This document shows positions 33,995-44,021 of a DNA stretch of 46,884 bases, piece after piece. The stretch is from Bacillota bacterium (lineage in GTDB: Bacteria; Bacillota; Desulfotomaculia; Desulfotomaculales; Desulforudaceae), in assembly GCA_040757205.1 (NCBI GenBank), contig JBFLXL010000012.1, positions 1 to 46,884 on the forward strand, written 5' to 3'. Made by a program: the position numbers and the translations under genes. A model generated the notes under the pieces. It had not been told where the DNA came from and searched no databases. It saw only the letters and a list, made by a program, of their open reading frames with translations. The first letter of the stretch is position 1. Every line of letters starts with the position of its first letter.

Positions 33995-34026
33995 AGGGCC
34001 CGCGTTCCGTGCCGGAAGCGGGCCCT
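33995..34026 (-). terminator. Terminator of sat copy 2
   Basis: AGGGCCCGC (33995-34003) pairs with GCGGGCCCT (34018-34026), with an inner TTCCG/CGGAA stem, then CTTTCC on the minus strand. It lies 33 bp past the sat stop. The remaining 33757-33994 has no gene I can support. Confidence 0.75.
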
Positions 34027-34058
34027 TTAAGCAATTCTTGCAGCTTAAAAGAGACTGA

Positions 34059-35321
34059 CTACTTCTTGCCTTCCTGGATTTTCTTCAGCATCTCGGGGGT
34101 CAGTTCTTCGTAGGCGTGCTTCTTGATCTCGACCTTCTCCGCGGTCTGGTAGTACTCTTCCAGGATAGCCAGGACTTCGGGCCGGCCGAATTCCTTCGGC
34201 AGTTCGGCGCCTTCCTGCATTGCGCGGCGGAACTGGGTACCGGACACGATGACCCGGTCTTCCTTGCCGTGCGGGCAAGTCATCAGGGAAGCCATGCTCT
34301 CGCACTTGTAGCAGTAGAAGGTCCAGTTGATCTTCATCGGGGCCAGTTCCAGGGCGCCCGGCCACAGCTCGTCGAAGATGGTCTGGGCGTCGAACGGGCC
34401 GTAGTAGCTGCCCACGCCGGCGTGGTCGCGGCCGACGATCAGGTATTTGCAGCCGAAGTTCTGCCGGAAGACGGCGTGCAGCAGGGCCTCACGCGGGCCG
34501 CCGTAGCGCATCTCCATCGGGTACACGGCGAGCGCGATGTTCTGCTTCGGGAACCAGTTGTTGATGAGGGCCTCGTAGCACTTGACGCGGGTCTCGCCGG
34601 GGATGTCGCCGGCTTTCAGGGCGCCCACGATGGCGTGGATGACGGCGCCGTCAACGGCTCCGCTTTCCAGGGCGAACTTGACCAGGTATTCATGGGAGCG
34701 GTGCATCGGGTTGCGGGTCTGGAAGGCCACCACCCGCGACCAGCCTTTGCTCTCGAAGAGTGCCCGGGTGTGGGCCGGGTACATGTAGTACTCCGGGTAG
34801 ATTTCGTGGTATTTGCCTTCGTTCAGGGCCTTGATCGGGCCGCCGAGGTTGAACTCGCCCTGCTTGAAGGTCTTCTCCACGCCGGGGTGCCCCTCGGCGT
34901 CGTCGGTCTTGAAGACTTCCTTGGCCTGGGCCATTTTGTCGATCTGGTAGATCTCCTCTATGTTCATGGTTGCATACACCTCGCCCGACTCACGGTCGAT
35001 CAAGGCGACGTCGCTGCCTTCCTTGACACCGGAGGCCTCAAGTTCGGCGGCGGAGATGGATAGGGTGACCGGCATCGGCCACATGGTGCCGTCGGCGAGT
35101 TTAAGGTCGAATACGCAACCCTGCCAGTCGGCCTTGTTCATGAAGCCTTTCAGCGGGGTGAACGCACCCATGCCGAGCATCAGGATGTCCGAGGTCTCCA
35201 TGGAGGTCATGTAGACTTTCGGGAGGCTTGCCGCGCGGGCGATTTCGGCTTCACGCGCCTCGCCCTCCAGGAACAGGGGCATCAGTTTTTTCTCCGGACC
35301 ATGCGGATTTGGTAGCGCCAT
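34059..35321 (-). CDS. sat: Sulfate adenylyltransferase, canonical copy 2
   Basis: 420 residues, ATP sulfurylase. Motifs QTRNPMHRSHE (201-211), GRDHAGVGSYYGPFD and CYKCESMASLMTCPHG (zinc-type CxxC...CxxH) are all as expected for dissimilatory sulfate reducers. ATG 35321 has AGGAGGGAAACACTG upstream and gives the usual N-terminus MALPNPHG. The frame is open upstream through the leader to 35642, including a GTG at 35414 directly after AAGGAG. No aprBA or pyrophosphatase gene is adjacent. Confidence 0.96.
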   Translation of the reverse strand: MALPNPHGPEKKLMPLFLEGEAREAEIARAASLPKVYMTSMETSDILMLGMGAFTPLKGFMNKADWQGCVFDLKLADGTMWPMPVTLSISAAELEASGVKEGSDVALIDRESGEVYATMNIEEIYQIDKMAQAKEVFKTDDAEGHPGVEKTFKQGEFNLGGPIKALNEGKYHEIYPEYYMYPAHTRALFESKGWSRVVAFQTRNPMHRSHEYLVKFALESGAVDGAVIHAIVGALKAGDIPGETRVKCYEALINNWFPKQNIALAVYPMEMRYGGPREALLHAVFRQNFGCKYLIVGRDHAGVGSYYGPFDAQTIFDELWPGALELAPMKINWTFYCYKCESMASLMTCPHGKEDRVIVSGTQFRRAMQEGAELPKEFGRPEVLAILEEYYQTAEKVEIKKHAYEELTPEMLKKIQEGKK

Positions 35322-35545
35322 CAGTGTTTCCCTCCTAAAAAAAATAGGTGTTAAAAGCCAGACCATCCCGTAATATTTCTTGCCTAGTACTCTTTTCTTT
35401 CGGTGATGTTTCACCTCCTTGCAAAAATTACGTTTCCCGGGAGGCGGGTCCTCTAGTCTAATCCCGCTCCCAGAAGCGGTATCTATCCCCTGGTTGCCGG
35501 CGGGACGGGTGTTGCGCCCTCCCCCCCCCGCAACCGAAACAGTCG
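35322..35545 (-). promoter_or_regulatory. Leader of sat copy 2
   Basis: Contains an extra full ribosome site AAGGAGGTGA (35411-35420), 90 bases before the sat start, overlapping a small hairpin GGTGA-AACA-TCACC. A nine-C tract lies at 35521-35529 next to the lysC stop. I found no convincing promoter pair; the transcript may come from upstream of hom/thrB/lysC or from an atypical promoter. Confidence 0.45.
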
Positions 35546-36781
35546 CTAGGCCGGTGCGCCGGAGGCGGGTACCTCGCCCAGGTTGAACTTCATATGCAGC
35601 ACCCGGACCGCGCGTTCGATTTCCTCCCGGCCGATCACACACGACACCTTGATCTCCGAAGTGCTGATCATGGCGATGTTGATGCCCGCTTCGGCCAGCC
35701 CTTCGAACATCGTCGCCGCGACCCCGGGATAGGAGACCATTCCGGCCCCCACGATCGAAACCTTGGCCAGGGTGTCGTTGAAGGTCACCCCCTTGGCGCC
35801 GACCAGTGCCTGGATGCGGCGAACGGCCTCCAGTGCCCGGGACAGGTCGTCCCGGCTCACCGTGAAGGCGATGTCGTTCCGGCCGTCGCGCATTGCGCCC
35901 TGAATGATCATATCCACGTTGATGTTGGACCGGGCCAGTTCGCGGAAGATCCTTGAGGCGATGCCCGGACGGTCCTCAACGTCGAACAGGCTGATCTTGG
36001 CGATATTCACGTCGTGGGCCACCCCATTCACCACCGCCGTCTTCTCCAAATCGCCGACCTCCTTTATGAGCGTCCCCGGCCCGTTGTTGAAGCTCGACCG
36101 CACCACCAGGGGTACCCCGTACAGCTTGGCCAGTTCCACGGCCCGCGGGTGCAGCACGACCGCCCCGAGGCTGGCCAGCTCCAACATTTCGTCGTAGGAT
36201 ATCATGTCCAGTTTGCGGGCTTCGGGCACCAGGCGGGGGTCGGCGGTATACACGCCGTCCACGTCGGTGAAAATCTCGCAGACCCCGGCCTTCAGGGCCG
36301 CGGCCAGCGCCACCGCCGTGGTGTCCGAACCGCCCCGCCCCAGGGTGGTGATCTCGCCGTCGCGGGTCACCCCTTGGAAGCCGGCCACCACCACCACCCG
36401 GCCCCGCTCGAGTTCGGAGTGCAGGCGGGCCGTGTCTAGGCCCACAATCTTCCCTTTGGTATGGATGCCGTCAACGGTGATCCCGGCTTGGGCACCGGTC
36501 AGAGAAACCGCGTCCAAGTCTATCGCCTGAAGTGCCATGGTCAGAAGGGCGATCGACACCTGCTCGCCGGTGGCCAACAGCATGTCGATTTCCCGGGCCG
36601 AGGGGTTCCGGGTGACCTCGCCGGCCAAGGCCAGCAATTCGTCGGTGGCGTCGCCCATGGCCGAGACTACCACCACGACCCGGTGCCCGTCTTCAACCGT
36701 ACGTTTGATCCGGACGGCCACCCGGGCGATCCGTCCGGCGTCGGCCACCGAACTGCCCCCAAACTTCTGCACTACGAGCAT
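35546..36781 (-). CDS. lysC: Aspartate kinase
   Basis: 411 residues, first step of the aspartate pathway to lysine, threonine and methionine. The kinase domain begins MLVVQKFGGSSVAD and has GRGGSDTTAVALAAAL and FTDVDGVYTADPR. Two C-terminal ACT domains follow (about 265 onward), the site of feedback inhibition. ATG 36781 has AGGAGGCAC upstream and overlaps the thrB 3' end by ten bases. Third gene of a hom-thrB-lysC operon. Confidence 0.96.
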   Translation of the reverse strand: MLVVQKFGGSSVADAGRIARVAVRIKRTVEDGHRVVVVVSAMGDATDELLALAGEVTRNPSAREIDMLLATGEQVSIALLTMALQAIDLDAVSLTGAQAGITVDGIHTKGKIVGLDTARLHSELERGRVVVVAGFQGVTRDGEITTLGRGGSDTTAVALAAALKAGVCEIFTDVDGVYTADPRLVPEARKLDMISYDEMLELASLGAVVLHPRAVELAKLYGVPLVVRSSFNNGPGTLIKEVGDLEKTAVVNGVAHDVNIAKISLFDVEDRPGIASRIFRELARSNINVDMIIQGAMRDGRNDIAFTVSRDDLSRALEAVRRIQALVGAKGVTFNDTLAKVSIVGAGMVSYPGVAATMFEGLAEAGINIAMISTSEIKVSCVIGREEIERAVRVLHMKFNLGEVPASGAPA

Positions 36782-37713
36782 ATCGTGCCTCCTGCCACAG
36801 TTTCCACCGTACACGCGCCATCCCGGTCCGGCGCCAGGGTCGGCGTCCAAGCCGGGAGTCCGAGTTTAGCGAAGGTTTCCCGCATCCCCGCGGCTATTGC
36901 CCCCGCCTTTTCCGGGTCGTCCGTCAGGGCGACCACGGTGGGTCCGGAACCGCTGAGCGCCGCCCCCAGTGCGCCGGCTTCAAGAGCGGCCTCGATAACG
37001 CCGGCCAATCCGGGCACAAGCTGTTCCCGGTACTTTTGGTGCAGGCGGTCGGCCATGGCGGGGGCCAAGAACTCTAATCGGTCCCCGGTGAGGGCCCCGA
37101 CCAAGAGCGCCACGCGCCCCAGGTTGAACACCGCGTCCGCGAAGGGAACGTCGCGCGGCAGAACCGCCCGGGCCCGGGGGGTGTATACGTTAACGGCGGG
37201 GACGGCCGCCACCGCTAGGAGTCCGGCGGGCGGTTCCAGGCGCAGGGCGAGCGCCGCCGCGCCGTCCGGAACGGCCACCGTCAGGCCTCCGAGCAGTGCC
37301 GGGGCGACGTTGTCCAAGTGTCCGTCCATTTCCCCGGCTAAACGCAAAAGTTCGGTTTTTGACAGTCGGTTCCCCAAAAGGGCGTTGGCGGCGACCAGCC
37401 CGCCGACCACCGCCGCCGCACTGGAACCGAGTCCGCGAGCCGGGGGAATATTATTGGTCATGCGCAGGCTAAGGCCAGGTGGATGTTCGCGGTGCAGGTC
37501 GAACACCCGCCGCGCCGCCCGGAGCGTCAGATTGGACTCGTCCGCCGGGATCTCCGAAGCCCCCTCACCCTGGACGGTGACATCCAGGCCCTCCGGCACG
37601 ACTTTGAGCTCCACGAAGTTGTAAAGCTCCAGGGCCAAACCCAGGCAATCGAATCCGGGGCCCAGGTTGGAGGACGTGGCCGGCACCCGGACTATCGCTT
37701 TGCGCCCGCTCAA
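36772..37713 (-). CDS. thrB: Homoserine kinase
   Basis: 313 residues, GHMP kinase family, phosphorylating homoserine toward threonine. Motifs: VRVPATSSNLGPGFDCLGLA at the N-terminus, the ATP loop PPARGLGSSAAAVVGG, and the C-terminal GAALSGSGPTVVAL. TTG start overlaps the hom stop by four bases (TTGA). No thrC is present nearby. Confidence 0.95.
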   Translation of the reverse strand: MSGRKAIVRVPATSSNLGPGFDCLGLALELYNFVELKVVPEGLDVTVQGEGASEIPADESNLTLRAARRVFDLHREHPPGLSLRMTNNIPPARGLGSSAAAVVGGLVAANALLGNRLSKTELLRLAGEMDGHLDNVAPALLGGLTVAVPDGAAALALRLEPPAGLLAVAAVPAVNVYTPRARAVLPRDVPFADAVFNLGRVALLVGALTGDRLEFLAPAMADRLHQKYREQLVPGLAGVIEAALEAGALGAALSGSGPTVVALTDDPEKAGAIAAGMRETFAKLGLPAWTPTLAPDRDGACTVETVAGGTICS

Positions 37714-39005
37714 CTATCGCCCTCCACCCGGATCACATTGCAGACCCTCTCCACCACGTCCAGGCCGGTGAGTCCGGCCAGGGCGCCGCGCAGATTCTGC
37801 TCGGCCACCTCGTGCGTGACCAGAACCAGTTCGGCCTTGGTCCCTTCGCTGTGTTTCTGCGTCACCGCGGCCAGGCTGACCTGGTTGTCCCCGAACACCC
37901 GCGCGATCTGAGCGAGCACCCCGGGCCGGTCCACGACCCGAAGGCGCAGGTAATTCTTGCAGCTGACCCGCCCCATCTCCTTGAGCGGGCGGTCCTCGAA
38001 GCAGGTGCAGCTGATGATGCCGGGAACCCGGTGCACGATGTTCCGGGCCGCATCCATGATATCGGCCACCACCGCGCTCGCCGTCGGCAGGGCTCCGGCG
38101 CCGCGTCCGTAGAACATGGTCTCGCCGACCGCGTCACCCCGGACGTAGATGGCGTTGAAAACGTCGCTCACGGCGGCCAGCGGGTGCCGGCGCGGCAACA
38201 GCGCCGGGTGCGTCCGGACCTCAATGCCCTCCGGGGTATCCTTGGCGATCCCCAGGAGCTTGATCACGTAGCCGAGTTCGGTGGCATAGGTGATATCTTC
38301 GGCAGTAATTCGCGAAATTCCTTCAACGTACACGGCCGGGAACGAAATCCGGGTGTTGAAGGCGATAGAGGCCAGGATTGCCGTTTTCCGGGCCGCGTCG
38401 TAGCCCTCCACGTCGTTGGTCGGGTCGGACTCCGCGTAGCCGAGCGCCTGCGCCTCCTGCAGCACGGTCTGGAAGTCGGTGCCTTCGGCGGTCATCCGGG
38501 TGAGCATGTAGTTCGTGGTCCCGTTCAGGATACCCATCACCGCTTCGATCCGATTCGCAGCCAGGCACTGTTTGAGGACTCGGATGATCGGGACGCCGCC
38601 GGCCACGCTGGCCTCAAACAGGAGGTCGCTCTTGTGTTCACGGGTGAGATCGAAAAGCTCCTTCCCGTGCTCCGCCAGCATGTCCTTGTTGGCGGTGACC
38701 ACGCTCTTCCCCCGCCTGAGCGCGCGGCGCACGTAGTCGAGCGCCGGCCCGGTGCCGCCCATGACCTCCACCACTATTTGTATGGCCGGGTTTTCCAGAA
38801 TGTCTTCCGGCCTGTCGGTGAGCACACCGGGGGGCAATGACAAACCCCGGTCGCGGCCTACGTCCCGAACCATAATCCGGTCGATCTCAAGCCGCACACC
38901 GGCTTTGCGCGTGATGAGGCCGGCGTTTTTCTGCAGAACTTGGTACACGCCGCCGCCGACCGTACCCAAACCCAGAAGGCCGATCTTGATGACCCTCTCG
39001 TTCAC
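37710..39005 (-). CDS. hom: Homoserine dehydrogenase
   Basis: 431 residues. N-terminal NAD(P) domain IGLLGLGTVGGGVYQVL, catalytic domain with GILNGTTNYMLTRM and EGYDAARKTAILA, and a C-terminal ACT domain (about 350-425, YLRLRVVDRPGVLAQIA) for feedback control. It reduces aspartate semialdehyde to homoserine. First gene of the operon. The spacer to the divergent radical SAM gene holds a TATAAT near 39128 on the minus strand. Confidence 0.96.
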   Translation of the reverse strand: MNERVIKIGLLGLGTVGGGVYQVLQKNAGLITRKAGVRLEIDRIMVRDVGRDRGLSLPPGVLTDRPEDILENPAIQIVVEVMGGTGPALDYVRRALRRGKSVVTANKDMLAEHGKELFDLTREHKSDLLFEASVAGGVPIIRVLKQCLAANRIEAVMGILNGTTNYMLTRMTAEGTDFQTVLQEAQALGYAESDPTNDVEGYDAARKTAILASIAFNTRISFPAVYVEGISRITAEDITYATELGYVIKLLGIAKDTPEGIEVRTHPALLPRRHPLAAVSDVFNAIYVRGDAVGETMFYGRGAGALPTASAVVADIMDAARNIVHRVPGIISCTCFEDRPLKEMGRVSCKNYLRLRVVDRPGVLAQIARVFGDNQVSLAAVTQKHSEGTKAELVLVTHEVAEQNLRGALAGLTGLDVVERVCNVIRVEGDS

Positions 39006-39187
39006 TGGCCTTTTTCCTCCTCCACAAGGTGACGTCCATTGCTACCTCAAAAAACAATACTTCTCCATCTTCCGCAGTTTTCCTCTTGCCGATGGCTTTT
39101 TGTGCGCTTGTGTCTACAAGTGCAATTATATTAATGTAAACACAAATAGCTATTGAACGGCATGTTCGATGGGGTGTGAAAACGGCT

Positions 39188-40126
39188 ATGGCCGAGGGTA
39201 AGGAGCGGAAACGGGAGCGGGAGCGGGGCTTTGTACCGGCTTACCTGAAGTTGGGGTTGGAGAATCTGCGGCACCGGGCGGGACGGGCTTACCGGGAACT
39301 GAAGAGCTGCCGGCTTTGTGCCCGGGAGTGCGCGGTGAACCGTGTCCTGAACGAGACCGGAACCTGCCGGGCCGGACGGCTCGTGATGATTTCGAGCTAC
39401 GGCCCGCATTTCGGCGAGGAGGCCCCGCTCGTGGGGCGGTACGGTTCGGGCACCGTATTCATGACCCACTGCAACCTGAAATGCGTCTTCTGCCAGAACT
39501 ACGGCATCAGTTGGCAGGCGGAAGGCGAACCGGTCACCGTGCGAAAGCTGGCCGGCATCCTGCTGGGCCTGCAGAAACGGGGCTGCCACAATGTCAACTT
39601 CGTCAGCCCCACCCACTACGTGCCGCAGATCATCGCCGCGCTGTACTTCGCCGCTCGCGAGGGTCTGCGGGTCCCGGTGGTCTACAACACGGGCGGCTAC
39701 GATTCATTGCGGACGCTGGCGCTGCTCGACGGTATAGTGGACATTTACATGCCGGACGTGAAGTATATGGACCGTGATACGGCCAGGCGCCTGTCGGGAG
39801 CGGAAGACTACCCAAGCGTCGCCAAGGCCGCCGTCCGCGAGATGCAACGCCAGGTGGGCGACCTGGTGACGGACCGGGACGGGATCGCGACCCGGGGGCT
39901 CTTGGTGCGGCATCTGGTGTTGCCCGGCGGCCTGGCGGGCACCGCCGAGCTGATTGATTTCCTGGCGGCAAAAGTCTCCCCGGATTGTTTCATCAACATC
40001 ATGGCCCAGTACCGCCCGGCCTACCGCGCGCGGCACTTCCCGCCTCTGGACCGGCGGCCGTTCCGGGAAGAGGTGCTCGAAGCGATTCGCATGGCCCGCG
40101 ACCGCGGCCTGCGCGTCTACACCTAA
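39188..40126 (+). CDS. PflX-like radical SAM protein
   Basis: 312 residues from ATG 39188 (GTG 39176 is an alternative four codons earlier). An N-terminal four-Cys segment CRLCARECAVNR...TGTC precedes the radical SAM site CNLKCVFC (about residue 95-102). This is the architecture of COG1313/PflX proteins, relatives of pyruvate formate-lyase activase with unknown targets. No glycyl radical enzyme is adjacent. Its upstream region is shared divergently with hom. Confidence 0.88.
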   Translation: MAEGKERKRERERGFVPAYLKLGLENLRHRAGRAYRELKSCRLCARECAVNRVLNETGTCRAGRLVMISSYGPHFGEEAPLVGRYGSGTVFMTHCNLKCVFCQNYGISWQAEGEPVTVRKLAGILLGLQKRGCHNVNFVSPTHYVPQIIAALYFAAREGLRVPVVYNTGGYDSLRTLALLDGIVDIYMPDVKYMDRDTARRLSGAEDYPSVAKAAVREMQRQVGDLVTDRDGIATRGLLVRHLVLPGGLAGTAELIDFLAAKVSPDCFINIMAQYRPAYRARHFPPLDRRPFREEVLEAIRMARDRGLRVYT

Positions 40127-40510
40127 AAAAAGGGGAAAAGGGGGGCAGTCCCCTATCCCCCCCCTATTTCCGTATCCAAAGAGGGACGTGCCCTTTTCCG
40201 TAACACCAAAGGGGGACAGTCCCCTTGGGGAGAGGGGAACTGTCCCCGTTCCAGGGGACTGGCTCCTTTTCCCGCATGGAAACCTGACGATTACCAGTAC
40301 AAGTGACAAGTGGGAAAAGGTGCCTGTCCCCCTCGGTGACCCTGTTCCTTGGCAACCAGGATATCCACTCGTGACATCAGGAAAGGCAAAAGGGTCTGAC
40401 GCTTTTTCGAGGTGCGCAAAAGGTGTCTGACACTTTTTTCGCACTCGTGTTTAGTGAAAAAGGGTCGACACCTTTTTCGGTGCGTGGGCGCGCTCCCCTT
40501 TTGGCGCCCT
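40127..40510. repeat. Cluster of two palindrome families
   Basis: No gene. 40139-40260 holds GGGGACAGTCCCC-type palindromes (GGGGGCAGTCCCC, GGGGGACAGTCCCC, GGGGAACTGTCCCC). 40390-40480 holds three units of another family: AAAAGGGTCTGACGCTTTTT, AAAAGGTGTCTGACACTTTT and AAAAAGGGTCGACACCTTTT, each a palindrome around GTC(T)GAC. GGGCGC...GCGCCC near 40490-40510 may be the terminator of the minus-strand gene that follows. Confidence 0.85.
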
Positions 40511-41920
40511 TTAGGCATCACTGGGGCGGCGGGCAAGGATGGTGGAGATCCGTACGGCCAGCCGCACCAAGGGATGGTTTGCGGTCCTCTGCAGCCGCCG
40601 GAACTCCTCCCGCGTCCGCCCCACTTCCTCCTGCATGAAGCGGATTGAACGCTGCAGGTCCTCCCCAGCCTCCAGGGCATCGCGCAGATCGCGCTGCATC
40701 CGGTCGATCTCTTCGCGCAGGGTCTTCTCCTTGCGGGAGGCCGTGAATCGTTCCTTCTCGCCCCGGGCTTTCAGTTCGATTATTTCCCCTTGGAGTTCAG
40801 CCACGCGGGCACTCTGCTCCTCTTTCAGCTGGGCGAGTTCGCTCTTTTGTTCCCGGGCCCGCTCGCGGAACTGCTGGAGCTTGCTGAACATCCCCTCCAG
40901 GTTGTTCTGGGTCGCCTCCAGTGAATCCCGCAGCCGGCGGGTCTCATCCTGGGAGTCGCGGGCCCGCTGGACCCACAGGCGGCACTGGTGCAGGATGCTG
41001 TTCGCTTTCGACTCCAGTTTCCGCACCTGGTCCTGGTAGTAGAGAATCTCCTTCTTGCGCAGCGACAGGAGCAGGTCTTTCTCGGAAAGCAGGGTGGCCA
41101 GGTGGTCCCGCTGGTCCCGGACGATGACGTGCTGAGCGACGGCTGCGGCTGCCTCCCGCTGGGCGGAACCCAGTTCTTCGAGTTGGGCCTGCACCTGCTG
41201 GTACTTTCGGTACCACTGCTCGCGCTCCCACTGCCAGCGTTTCTTCTGATCGCGCAGGATGCCCAGGTACTTTTTCATGACCTCTTCGTAAACCCGGTGG
41301 GCGGACTGGTTGTAAGTCCAAACGCTCTCACTCTGGATTTCGAAGTACGGAAACTTGCGCACCTGGGCCTCCACCGAAGCCTCGGTGGCCAGGCGCCACT
41401 TGTTTACCACGGTTGCGATCTGGGGCAGGGACAGGCCCGCAGGATGCAGCCGGAGAGCCTTGATAATGAGATGATTCAAGGGATAGCCTTCGGTCTCGGT
41501 GTCCCATTCGGTCAGGCCCCACGTCCCGTTGGTCAACTGGACGAACCGCCCGTCCCGGATCAGGTTCGCCTCTTCCGCAATCAGGCGCCTTAGCTTCTTC
41601 TTCTTGTTTGGGCCAACGTTGACCGCATCCCAGAGGCTCAAGGCTTCACCCCGCTTGAGGAGCAGGTGGTAGAACTGGTCGTTTTCCCGGTTGCCCTCAA
41701 GGTTAAGCATCCACAGACGGTCCTCTCCCTGTTTGAAGCCAGCGTGCTGTTTCAGGCAGAGCAGCACCTTTTCCTCAATCTGGCTCAGGGAATAGTCCTG
41801 CAGCATTTTCCGCCGCACGTAAGGCGCCAGTTCCTTGGCGGACATAGCTTCAAAAAAGAACAGGGTCTTTTTCAGTACATCGGTCAACGAATGTAGGGTC
41901 CCGCTCACCGGTGCGCTCAC
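40511..41920 (-). CDS. HARE-HTH (RNA polymerase delta-like) domain protein with long coiled coil
   Basis: 469 residues. In the N-terminal part, IRDGRFVQLTNGTWGLTEW (about 121-139) closely matches the end of the HARE-HTH winged helix of Firmicutes RNA polymerase delta subunit. A similar unit seems to precede it (LAPYVRRKMLQDYSLSQIEEKV...LWML, 31-73) and another winged-helix-like unit follows (150-205, WTYN). Residues about 210-440 are a nearly continuous charged coiled coil; the C-terminus is basic (RLAVRISTILARRPSDA). No signal or membrane segment. The start GTG is uncertain. Function unknown; nucleic-acid binding plus oligomerisation is inferred. Confidence 0.72.
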   Translation of the reverse strand: MSAPVSGTLHSLTDVLKKTLFFFEAMSAKELAPYVRRKMLQDYSLSQIEEKVLLCLKQHAGFKQGEDRLWMLNLEGNRENDQFYHLLLKRGEALSLWDAVNVGPNKKKKLRRLIAEEANLIRDGRFVQLTNGTWGLTEWDTETEGYPLNHLIIKALRLHPAGLSLPQIATVVNKWRLATEASVEAQVRKFPYFEIQSESVWTYNQSAHRVYEEVMKKYLGILRDQKKRWQWEREQWYRKYQQVQAQLEELGSAQREAAAAVAQHVIVRDQRDHLATLLSEKDLLLSLRKKEILYYQDQVRKLESKANSILHQCRLWVQRARDSQDETRRLRDSLEATQNNLEGMFSKLQQFRERAREQKSELAQLKEEQSARVAELQGEIIELKARGEKERFTASRKEKTLREEIDRMQRDLRDALEAGEDLQRSIRFMQEEVGRTREEFRRLQRTANHPLVRLAVRISTILARRPSDA

Positions 41921-42019
41921 CTTCTCCCTTCATTTGCTAGTGATCCCAGGTCTTTACAGATAAATACCCCGTCGACCCGGTAAACCCTGCGGGAAAAGGC
42001 AAACTTTTTTTAGGAGTTT

Positions 42020-43542
<1,523 letters not shown>

Positions 43543-43687
43543 TCGGACGATCAAAGGCGCCAAAGGCATTGCTCAAGGAATAATCCGTTGGCGCAAGCCG
43601 GTTCAATTCTCGGCTCGGTCGGTTCTGACTGGGTATTCTATTCCGCGTGGTCTGGGCCGGTCGGCGGCCCGTCAGCCGGGGCCTTTC

Positions 43688-43921
43688 CTAGTCCTGACCC
43701 TGGACCGAGTCCACGCCGTAGCGCATGAAGTGCTCCCGCAGGTTGGCCACCGTCCCCGCCGGCACCTCGAAGGCGCCGGCCATTTCCGCATCGCTCCGCC
43801 CCTCGCGTAAGCCCTCGATGAAAAGGTCGAAGTCTATGCCGACCTCGTCAGTCTTTAGTTTCAAGCTGGGCTGCGTGCTCCACGGCGCCCGCGACCAGGT
43901 TTCCCAACGGTCGATATCCAT
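43688..43921 (-). CDS. Small HTH-like hypothetical protein
   Basis: 77 residues from ATG 43921 (an earlier ATG at 43972 is open). LREGRSDAEMAGAFEVPAGT VANLREHF reads as a helix-turn-helix of the Sin/MarR-like resolvase type (about 38-66), preceded by DFDLFIEGL. GGGGG lies 14 bases before the ATG. It follows the aminomutase gene by 100 bp on the same strand and could be its regulator; this is inference only. Confidence 0.5.
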   Translation of the reverse strand: MDIDRWETWSRAPWSTQPSLKLKTDEVGIDFDLFIEGLREGRSDAEMAGAFEVPAGTVANLREHFMRYGVDSVQGQD

Positions 43922-44021
43922 TAGTGAGCTAAGGCCCCCTTTTCCCCGGCAGGCGTTGGTCTGCAAGACCAAAGACCGACGGTCCGCTCCGTGCCCATAG
44001 GTTCCCCCACGACCGGCGCTT

